DNA of 5,975 nucleotides. Origin: Pseudomonadota bacterium (GTDB lineage Bacteria; Pseudomonadota; Alphaproteobacteria; Rhizobiales; Rhizobiaceae). Both the position numbers and the translations under genes were made by a program. The notes below the pieces were generated by a model. The model was not told the DNA's origin. It worked only from the letters and a program-made list of their open reading frames with translations, and did not search any database. Within the stretch, counting starts at the first letter, position 1, and each line of letters opens with the position of its first letter. The DNA lies in the NCBI GenBank assembly GCA_023416545.1, contig JAEZHO010000367.1, positions 1-5,975 of the forward strand. The letters run 5' to 3'. Shown here piece by piece: positions 1 to 5,975 of this stretch.

Positions 1-1268
<1,268 letters not shown>

Positions 1269-1275
1269 GACTTCC

Positions 1276-1590
1276 TCAGACTGCGATAAAGGCTGCGTCG
1301 GCGGGGCGGTAGCCGGCCGCATATTCCATGGTCGGGCCGGCGGCGCGGATGCGCTCGCGAAGGCGCACGGGCCAGAGCTGGCCCTTCACCTCGGTCACGT
1401 CGATGACGTTGACGTCGACCACCCGGTTGGCGGCGAAGTCGCGCTTGCCGATCGCCTCGAGCGAGGCGACGGCCTCCGCATGGCGCGCCACCAGGGCGTC
1501 CTGCAGGTTTTCCACCCATTGGCCGTTGGCGTCGAGCCAAACAGCGATACCGTCCGTCAGCCGGTTTGCGGTCAAGACCTTGTCCGTCAT
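1276..1590 (-). CDS. DUF2849 domain protein, sulfite-reductase-operon-linked small protein
   Basis: This is a complete 104-residue soluble protein with no signal peptide, membrane segment or cysteine. It matches from memory the alphaproteobacterial DUF2849 family, whose members sit between cysG and the sulfite reductase gene. It begins MTDKVLTANRLTDGIAVWLD; WPVRLRERIR at about 73-82 and the C-terminal GPTMEYAAGYRP are the most family-like parts. Its function is not known. Its start overlaps the cysG stop as ATGA (1590-1587), and a GGGAA ribosome site inside the end of cysG lies 7 nt upstream. Its own stop is followed 7 nt later by cysI. Such packing implies translational coupling to both neighbours. 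Plausible roles are assembly, cofactor insertion or regulation of the reductase, but this rests on context alone. It has no recognisable metal-binding or nucleotide-binding motif. Confidence 0.85.
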   Translation of the reverse strand: MTDKVLTANRLTDGIAVWLDANGQWVENLQDALVARHAEAVASLEAIGKRDFAANRVVDVNVIDVTEVKGQLWPVRLRERIRAAGPTMEYAAGYRPADAAFIAV

Positions 1591-3044
1591 GCTTCCATTC
1601 CCATCTCGGCACGAGCCTTTCCGGTCCAGGCGGAAAGGGGCTCGGATCTTGCGAAATTCGCACCGGCGACTGCCTCGCCGATGATGACCATGACCGGACC
1701 GGCGAGATCCTCCCTCGCCTCCAGGTCCGGGAGTTCCTTGAGCACGCCGTGAAAGAGGCGGCGATCGGCGCGGCTGGCATTCTCGACGACAGCCACGGTG
1801 GTATCCGGCGAAAGGCCGGCGACGATCAGCCGCCCGGCGACGGAGGCGGCAACGGTGCGCCCCATGTAGACCGCGATCGTGGCGCCCGACACGGCAAGGC
1901 TCGCCCAGTCCGGCAGGACGGCGCCGGAAAGGTCGTGGCCGGTGGTGAAGACGAGCGAGGAGGCGACGCCGCGAAGCGTCAGCGGCAGGTCGAAATCGGC
2001 AGCGGCCGCGAAGGCAGACGTGATGCCGGGCACGATCTCGTAGGAGATGCCGGCTTCACGCAGCGCCGCCATTTCCTCCCCTGCCCGACCGTAGACGAGC
2101 GGATCGCCGGATTTCAGCCGGACGACGCGCTTGCCGTCCTCGCCCAGCTGCACCAGCAGCCGGTTGATCTCGGCCTGCGACTTCGAGTGGCAGTTCTTGC
2201 GCTTGCCGACAGAAAGGCGCTCGGCATCCCGGCGGCCCATGTCGACGATGGCCTGCGGCACGAGCGCGTCGTAGACGATGACGTCGGCCTCCATCAGCAC
2301 CCGCTGGGCCCGCAGCGTCAGCAGGTCCTCGGCACCGGGACCCGCGCCGACCAGCCAGACGTGGCCGCGGACGCGACCGGACGAGGAGAGGAGTTCGTCG
2401 GCCTCGCGGCGCGCGGCGGCGGTATCGCCGGCATCGATGTTCGCGGCGACCGGGCCGGAGAAGAAGCGGCGCCAGAAAACACGGCGTGACACGCCCTTCG
2501 GCACGAGACGCTCCACCGCCTCGCGGTAGTCGATCGCAAGCGACGCAAGCCCGCCGAGCGATGGCGAGAGCATCTGGTCGATGCGGGCACGGATCATCTG
2601 GGCGAGAACGGGTCCGGCGCCCTCTGTGCCGATCGCTACGGCAACAGGAGCGCGGTTGACGAGCGCCGGCGTGAGGAAATCGCAATGTTCGGGCTGGTCG
2701 ACTGCATTCGCCGGGATACGGGCGGCTCGGGCGGCCGCGACGATGACCCTGTCCTGCGCGGGTTCACCGGTGGCGGCAAAGACGAGAGCGGCGCCGGTCA
2801 CCTGGGAGGCGTCGAAGGGCGCCGAAACGACCTCGATGCGATCGGCTGCAAGGAAATCCCGGTAGTCGGCTTCCGGATCGTCCGCATAGGCGACGATCAC
2901 CGCATCCGTGTTCCGCAGCAGGCGAACCTTGGCGAAGGCTTCGGCTCCGTTTCCGAAAACGGCGACCACACGCCCGCGCACCTTGAAGACGATGGGAAAC
3001 GCGGAAAGGCGACGGGACTCGCTCACGGTGGGTTCCTTGGTCAT
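1587..3044 (-). CDS. cysG: Siroheme synthase CysG (precorrin-2 dehydrogenase/sirohydrochlorin ferrochelatase + uroporphyrinogen-III C-methyltransferase)
   Basis: This trifunctional cytoplasmic enzyme converts uroporphyrinogen III to siroheme: two SAM-dependent methylations, then NAD-dependent oxidation and iron insertion. The 485 residues match the usual CysG layout. Residues about 14-160 are the Rossmann dehydrogenase/ferrochelatase domain, with the dinucleotide loop as FGNGAEA (30-36). Asp116 in NAVDQP aligns with the essential Asp104 of enterobacterial CysG. Residues about 160-222 are the dimerisation segment. Residues about 226-470 are the methyltransferase: LVGAGPG (231-237), VYDALV with Asp259, VGKR with Lys281, RLKSGDPLVYGRAGEE (309-324), VPGITSA (338-344) and YMG with Met394. 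Asp259, Lys281 and Met394 correspond to the active-site Asp248, Lys270 and Met382. The ATG at 3044 is chosen for its AAGGA site and family-like N-terminus; the frame stays open upstream to a TTG at 3146, which I regard as leader. It is first in the operon, overlapping the DUF2849 gene by 4 nt. Confidence 0.95.
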   Translation of the reverse strand: MTKEPTVSESRRLSAFPIVFKVRGRVVAVFGNGAEAFAKVRLLRNTDAVIVAYADDPEADYRDFLAADRIEVVSAPFDASQVTGAALVFAATGEPAQDRVIVAAARAARIPANAVDQPEHCDFLTPALVNRAPVAVAIGTEGAGPVLAQMIRARIDQMLSPSLGGLASLAIDYREAVERLVPKGVSRRVFWRRFFSGPVAANIDAGDTAAARREADELLSSSGRVRGHVWLVGAGPGAEDLLTLRAQRVLMEADVIVYDALVPQAIVDMGRRDAERLSVGKRKNCHSKSQAEINRLLVQLGEDGKRVVRLKSGDPLVYGRAGEEMAALREAGISYEIVPGITSAFAAAADFDLPLTLRGVASSLVFTTGHDLSGAVLPDWASLAVSGATIAVYMGRTVAASVAGRLIVAGLSPDTTVAVVENASRADRRLFHGVLKELPDLEAREDLAGPVMVIIGEAVAGANFARSEPLSAWTGKARAEMGMEA

Positions 3045-3051
3045 CGCATCC

Positions 3052-3159
3052 TTATGACAGACCGCAGGCGCTGCATGAAGGAACGGAAATCCCTGAGTGC
3101 AGGTCGAGGGGCATTTCTGTTTCAACTTTGGGGCGGCGGCGAGCAAAAGGGATCGTCAT
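3052..3159 (-). CDS. Possible short upstream ORF (leader peptide candidate) before cysG
   Basis: An ATG-initiated 35-codon frame runs through the cysG leader in a different frame from cysG. It ends in TAA at 3054-3052, so that the stop overlaps the cysG ribosome site (TAAGGA) and lies 7 nt before the cysG ATG. The peptide ends PSCSACGLS, with Cys codons 29 and 32 close to the stop; an internal ATG at codon 16 would give a 20-residue form. GGAG abuts the first ATG with no spacing, so initiation there would be poor. Third codon positions are mixed rather than GC-rich, so codon use does not support coding. It could be chance or a cysteine-sensing leader; conservation in relatives would decide. 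Confidence 0.15.
   Translation of the reverse strand: MTIPFARRRPKVETEMPLDLHSGISVPSCSACGLS
3071..3102 (-). promoter_or_regulatory. Possible two-tier stem-loop in the cysG leader RNA
   Basis: Read on the minus strand, CTGCA pairs with TGCAG as an outer 5-bp stem. Inside it, AGGGA pairs with TTCCT (one G-U) around a 6-nt loop, and the two stems are separated by a symmetric 3x3 internal loop. The G-U pair exists only in RNA made leftwards, so the structure suits the cysG transcript better than the opposite strand. It ends 27 nt before the cysG start codon. No U-run follows, so it does not look like an intrinsic terminator. Five-base stems arise often by chance. Confidence 0.25.
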
Positions 3160-3184
3160 CTCCAAACGTAATAAAGGCAAGCCC

Positions 3185-3199
3185 TGCCGTTATCCGGCA
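3185..3199. repeat. Interrupted palindrome TGCCG-N5-CGGCA, candidate operator in the divergent region
   Basis: This is a perfect inverted repeat with 5-bp arms around TTATC, between the divergent cysG operon and the diguanylate cyclase gene. Its size and symmetry suit a dimeric transcription factor site, for example of the LysR type often used in sulfur-assimilation control, but no specific regulator consensus is matched. It is 141 bp from the cysG ATG and 73 bp from the cyclase ATG, so it could serve either gene. Confidence 0.3.
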
Positions 3200-3217
3200 C
3201 CGCGGACAAAGCGCCGA

Positions 3218-3246
3218 TTGAAAAGCACCGGCAAACCCCGTAAACG
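3218..3246 (+). promoter_or_regulatory. Candidate sigma-70-type promoter for the diguanylate cyclase gene
   Basis: TTGAAA (3218-3223) is a good -35 match. After a 17-bp spacer comes TAAACG (3241-3246), a weak -10 that matches three of six consensus bases. It would start transcription near 3253, giving a leader of about 19 nt. The spacing is right but the -10 is poor, so this is only a candidate. Confidence 0.25.
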
Positions 3247-3253
3247 ACCGGCA
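3227..3253 (+). repeat. Direct repeat ACCGGCA x2, 20 bp apart, upstream of the diguanylate cyclase gene
   Basis: ACCGGCA occurs at 3227-3233 and 3247-3253, a 20-bp period close to two helical turns. A near copy, TCCGGCA, lies at 3193-3199 and forms one arm of the upstream palindrome. The two exact copies flank the candidate -10 region, a position that would suit a repressor. GC-rich heptamers recur by chance in such DNA, so the support is modest. Confidence 0.25.
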
Positions 3254-3271
3254 TATCAATGAAGTGCCATC

Positions 3272-4636
3272 ATGAACTCCCATACGCATAGCCTGCAATT
3301 CTGGAAATCCCGTGAAGATACAGCTCTTTCCTCCGCGAAGGACATGTTGGGCGAGGTTATCAGCGAAAACATCGAGCATCTTGTCTCTTACTTCTACGAA
3401 ATCCTGCTCAAGCACGAGCGGGCATCGCAGTTCCTCAATCACGCGATGGTGCAGGAGCGCCTGGGCGGCGCACTGACGAAATGGCTGCTGACCCTCCTCG
3501 ATTTCGACCCGAAGAGCGACGCGGATGGTTTTTCCGAAACGCAGCGAACGATCGGCAAGGTCCATGCGCGCATGAACATTCCGGTCAACCTGGTGCTGGA
3601 GGGCGCGAGCGGGCTGAAGACCGCGATCTCTGAAAAGGTGCTGACCGGCTACCACAACCGGGACACCGCCGAGGCGATCGTGCTTCTCAACGAGCTCATC
3701 GACTACGCGATGCTGCAGATGAGCGCGGCCTATGTCGAGGGCATATCGCAGCATGCCAAGGTGGAGGAAGCCTACCGGCTGTTCACGCTCGGCCAGGACG
3801 TCGGCGTAGAGCGTGAAAGCCAGCGCGCGGCGCTGATGGAATGGAGCCAGGCCGCAATCTTCGGCCTGTTCGGCAGCGAGGGCAGTCCGCGCCTCGATGC
3901 AATCGGCAAGTCCGAATTCGGGCTGTGGCTCCGCCATCGCGGCAGCGTCATGTTCCAGGGCGCGCTGATGCTGAAGAAGATCGAAAAGGCGATGGAGGAG
4001 ATCGACGGCGAACTCATCCCGCAGATCGAGATGCTCGAAAACGCCCGCGTGGCGCAGGCGGCACCCCTCGTGGCACGGCTGCAGGCGCGCATCGAGGAGA
4101 TCAAGTTCCTGCTGGCCGACCTCTTCCAGAGCCTGTCGGCCTCCGCCAATGCCCGCGACCCGCTCACCAGCGCGCTGAACCGCAAGTTCCTGCCGTCGAT
4201 CCTCGGCCGGGAGGTCATGCTGAGCCTCCAGCAGGGCACGCCGCTCTCGATCCTGATGATCGATGTCGATCACTTCAAGACGATCAACGACACATGGGGC
4301 CATTCCGCCGGCGATCTCGTGCTGCGCCAGGTGGCCGAGACGATCGCCGACAACAGCCGCGCGGCGGACATCATCTTCCGCTACGGGGGCGAGGAGTTCC
4401 TCGTCGCACTCGTCGAGACCGGCATCAAGCAGGCGAACGAGGTCGCAGAGCGCATCCGCGATGCCTTCATGGGGCGCGAACTGAAGCTCGCCGACGGAAC
4501 GACGATCAATGCCACGGTCTCCATCGGCCTGGCGGAACAGAGCGGCCATCCCGACTTCCAGCACCTGATCGACGATGCGGACCGGGCACTTTACCAGGCC
4601 AAGAAACAGGGGCGTAACCGCGTCCAGGTCGCCTGA
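3272..4636 (+). CDS. DosC-like globin-coupled diguanylate cyclase (oxygen-sensing c-di-GMP synthase)
   Basis: It probably makes cyclic di-GMP from two GTP under control of oxygen bound to haem, in the cytoplasm; there is no membrane segment. The 454 residues follow Escherichia coli DosC (YddV) throughout. Residues about 10-155 form the globin sensor: distal Tyr42 in YFYEIL, Leu64 in QERLGG, and proximal His98 in GKVHARMNIP, matching DosC Tyr43, Leu65 and His98. Residues about 165-285 form the middle helical domain, including EAYRLFTL and FGLWLRHRG. Residues about 295-454 form the GGDEF domain: DPLTSALNRKFLP, DVDHFKTINDTWGH, the active site GGEEF at 372-376, and an RxxD inhibitory site (Arg363-Asp366) exactly five residues before it. 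All key residues are intact. The ATG is preceded by a weak GAAG 7 nt upstream. It is divergent from the cysG operon. Its target phenotype (biofilm, motility, symbiosis) cannot be inferred here. I leave the symbol empty because orthology to dosC is not proven. Confidence 0.93.
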   Translation: MNSHTHSLQFWKSREDTALSSAKDMLGEVISENIEHLVSYFYEILLKHERASQFLNHAMVQERLGGALTKWLLTLLDFDPKSDADGFSETQRTIGKVHARMNIPVNLVLEGASGLKTAISEKVLTGYHNRDTAEAIVLLNELIDYAMLQMSAAYVEGISQHAKVEEAYRLFTLGQDVGVERESQRAALMEWSQAAIFGLFGSEGSPRLDAIGKSEFGLWLRHRGSVMFQGALMLKKIEKAMEEIDGELIPQIEMLENARVAQAAPLVARLQARIEEIKFLLADLFQSLSASANARDPLTSALNRKFLPSILGREVMLSLQQGTPLSILMIDVDHFKTINDTWGHSAGDLVLRQVAETIADNSRAADIIFRYGGEEFLVALVETGIKQANEVAERIRDAFMGRELKLADGTTINATVSIGLAEQSGHPDFQHLIDDADRALYQAKKQGRNRVQVA

Positions 4637-4721
4637 AGCCGCCTTTTGCATTCTCCGAATAGCGAACGACGGAAATACCGCTTCCGCGGCGGACGATCGA
4701 AAACTAAAGTTCGGCCACGAT

Positions 4722-4728
4722 AGAGGAG
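4722..4728 (+). promoter_or_regulatory. Strong ribosome binding site fixing a GTG start
   Basis: AGAGGAG lies 7 nt before the GTG at 4736. This is near-ideal Shine-Dalgarno complementarity and spacing, and it is the main reason for accepting the non-ATG start of the deaminase gene. No clear promoter or terminator is seen in the rest of the 99-bp gap from 4637 to 4735. Confidence 0.7.
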
Positions 4729-4735
4729 TCGACAC

Positions 4736-5323
4736 GTGACCAATGCCTCCCTCCCGCTTCGTCTCCTCGACGTCATGGAGCAGGACATCCTGCCGCTCAC
4801 GGAGCGCGGCGTTGCCGCCGGCAACAAGGTCTTCGGCGCGGCGATCCTGCGCAAGTCCGACCTTTCGCTGGTCATCGCCGAAACCAACAACGAGCTGGAG
4901 AACCCGCTCTGGCACGGCGAGGTGCACACGCTGAAGCGCTTCTACGAGATGGGCGAGAAGCCCGACACGAAGGACCTCATCTTCCTGTCGACGCACGAGC
5001 CCTGCACGATGTGCATGTCGGCGATCACCTGGGCCGGCTTCGACAACTTCCATTACTTCTTCAGCCACGAGGATTCGCGCGACGCCTTCGCCATTCCGCA
5101 TGACCTGAAGATCCTCAAGGAAGTGTTCGGACTGGAGCCCGGCGGCTACCGTCGCCAAAATGCCTTCTGGCAATCGCATGCGCTGACGGAGATGATCGAG
5201 GCGGAAGCCGAGCCGCTGCGCACGCAGATGAAGGCGCAGGCAGAGCGTATCCGCGACGCCTACGACCGCCTCTCGACCGCGTACCAGGCCGGCAAGGACA
5301 ACAACGCAATCCCGCTTCGCTGA
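4736..5323 (+). CDS. Zinc-dependent nucleoside/base deaminase family protein, substrate unknown
   Basis: This is a 195-residue cytoplasmic member of the cytidine/deoxycytidylate deaminase superfamily. Hydrolytic removal of an amino group from a base, nucleoside or nucleotide is expected. The catalytic signature is complete: His60-Gly-Glu62 in LWHGEVHTL (zinc ligand and proton-shuttling Glu) and Pro89-Cys90-x-x-Cys93 in EPCTMCMSA (two zinc ligands). The HGE form, rather than HAE, is also found in yeast cytosine deaminase. A core of about 30-125 is followed by a long charged helical C-terminal extension (about 145-185, rich in Glu, Arg and Ala) absent from minimal deaminases. At 195 residues it is longer than the tRNA deaminase TadA, which argues against that identity. 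The GTG start has a strong AGAGGAG site. The stop is 19 nt before mazG, so the two are probably co-transcribed and may both act on nucleotide pools. The substrate cannot be assigned from sequence. Confidence 0.85.
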   Translation: MTNASLPLRLLDVMEQDILPLTERGVAAGNKVFGAAILRKSDLSLVIAETNNELENPLWHGEVHTLKRFYEMGEKPDTKDLIFLSTHEPCTMCMSAITWAGFDNFHYFFSHEDSRDAFAIPHDLKILKEVFGLEPGGYRRQNAFWQSHALTEMIEAEAEPLRTQMKAQAERIRDAYDRLSTAYQAGKDNNAIPLR

Positions 5324-5342
5324 CGAGGACGCAGGAACGACC

Positions 5343-5975
5343 ATGGAAGCCTCACGAGACATTTCCCGGCTGATCGAGATCATGGCGGCGCTGCGCGACC
5401 CGCAGAGCGGCTGCCCCTGGGACATCGTGCAGACTTTCGAGACCATAAAACCCTACACGATCGAGGAGGCCTACGAGGTGGCCGATGCGATCGAGCGCAA
5501 GGACCCGGACGATCTCTGCGAGGAGCTGGGTGACCTGCTCCTCCAGGTAGTCTACCACGCGCAGATGGCCGAGGAGGCCGGCCAATTCTCGTTCGGCGAC
5601 GTCGTCCACGCCGTGACCCGCAAGATGATCCGCCGCCACCCGCACGTCTTTGCCGTCTCGGACGCCGCGACGCCCGATGCCGTCAAGGTGCAGTGGGACG
5701 AGATCAAGGCGGAGGAGAAGCGCGAGCGCGCCGAACGGCGGCGCCAGCGCGGGATTACGGAGGACTTCCGCGACGGGTTCCTCGGCGGCGTCCAGCGCAG
5801 CCAGCCGGCCCTGACCGAGGCGCTGAAGCTGCAACAGAAGGCCGCTCAGGTGGGCTTCGACTGGTCGGAAGCGGAGCCGATCCTCGACAAGATCGAGGAG
5901 GAGAGCGGCGAGCTGCGGGAAGCGCTTCGCGACGGACGCAAGGACGAGGTGAAGGATGAACTGGGCGACCTGATC
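5343..5975 (+). CDS. mazG: Nucleoside triphosphate pyrophosphohydrolase MazG, C-terminus cut by window edge
   Basis: MazG hydrolyses (d)NTPs to the monophosphate and pyrophosphate, in house-cleaning of the nucleotide pool and, in some bacteria, modulation of the stringent response. The 211 visible residues align with E. coli MazG from RLIEIMAALRDPQSGCPWD (residues 9-27) onward. The first MazG domain has EEAYE (41-45) and ELGD (61-64), the EExxE...ExxD magnesium-binding motif, then RRHPHVFA (97-104). A linker rich in Arg and Glu at about 119-137 looks longer than in E. coli. The second domain has GFDW (171-174), EESGE (186-190) and ELGD (206-209), so both metal motifs are present. Structural work on E. 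coli MazG assigned catalysis to the C-terminal domain. About 60 residues are missing beyond the edge. The ATG has AGGA 6 nt upstream and starts 19 nt after the deaminase stop. Confidence 0.95.
   Translation, partial: MEASRDISRLIEIMAALRDPQSGCPWDIVQTFETIKPYTIEEAYEVADAIERKDPDDLCEELGDLLLQVVYHAQMAEEAGQFSFGDVVHAVTRKMIRRHPHVFAVSDAATPDAVKVQWDEIKAEEKRERAERRRQRGITEDFRDGFLGGVQRSQPALTEALKLQQKAAQVGFDWSEAEPILDKIEEESGELREALRDGRKDEVKDELGDLI

Noticed and set aside
1566..2489. A 307-codon plus-strand open frame opposite cysG
   Set aside because: It is antisense to the conserved methyltransferase domain of CysG and shows no family motif of its own.
3045..3146. A 34-residue N-terminal extension of CysG from a TTG at 3146
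   Set aside because: The extension has no CysG-like sequence, begins with a rare start codon, and the ATG at 3044 has a Shine-Dalgarno and gives the normal family N-terminus.
4678..4689. CCGC-TTCC-GCGG hairpin after the diguanylate cyclase as a terminator
   Set aside because: The stem is only 4 bp and no T-run follows on either side, so it does not meet the pattern of an intrinsic terminator.
4736..5323. Identification of the deaminase as the tRNA adenosine deaminase TadA
   Set aside because: It has HGE rather than the usual HAE, is clearly longer than TadA, carries a long C-terminal helix-rich extension, and is not in a typical tadA context.
3122..5446. A 774-codon open frame on the minus strand, antisense to the diguanylate cyclase, deaminase and start of mazG
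   Set aside because: It lies opposite three well-supported genes, resembles no family, and has the low-complexity Arg/Leu/Asp/Val composition typical of the antisense frame of GC-rich coding DNA.

Overview
The window is GC-rich, gene-dense chromosomal DNA. It most resembles an alphaproteobacterium of the order Hyphomicrobiales, probably Rhizobiaceae (Rhizobium/Sinorhizobium/Agrobacterium/Shinella-like). The basis is the cysG - DUF2849 - cysI gene order, the character of the CysI and CysG proteins, and the strong GC bias at third codon positions. The genus is an inference. I see no mobile element, rRNA, tRNA or CRISPR array.

Left half, minus strand (1-3044): a siroheme and sulfite-reduction operon transcribed leftwards. 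First comes cysG (485 aa; precorrin-2 dehydrogenase/ferrochelatase plus uroporphyrinogen-III methyltransferase). Next is a 104-aa DUF2849 protein whose ATG overlaps the cysG stop. Last is cysI, a siroheme/4Fe-4S sulfite (or nitrite) reductase, starting 7 nt after the DUF2849 stop and running off the left edge before its second cysteine pair. CysG makes the prosthetic group that CysI needs. The tight spacing suggests coupled expression, with the DUF2849 protein as an uncharacterised partner.

Middle (3045-3271): a 227-bp divergent intergenic region. It holds a 15-bp interrupted palindrome, a heptamer repeated 20 bp apart, a possible promoter for the rightward gene, and a cysG leader with a possible stem-loop and a short cysteine-containing reading frame. 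All of these are weak, sequence-only signals.

Right half, plus strand (3272-5975): first a 454-aa DosC-like globin-coupled diguanylate cyclase with the haem-ligand His, distal Tyr and Leu, a GGEEF active site and an RxxD inhibitory site all intact. It is therefore probably an oxygen-responsive c-di-GMP synthase. After 99 bp comes a zinc-dependent nucleoside/base deaminase-family protein of unknown substrate (GTG start, strong ribosome binding site). Then, 19 bp on, comes mazG (NTP pyrophosphohydrolase), cut by the right edge in its second catalytic domain. The deaminase and MazG probably form a small nucleotide-metabolism or nucleotide-sanitation transcription unit.

No clearly unprecedented system is visible. 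The best leads are the DUF2849 protein inside the sulfite reductase operon, the possible cysteine-containing leader of cysG, and the oxygen sensor placed divergently from the siroheme operon.
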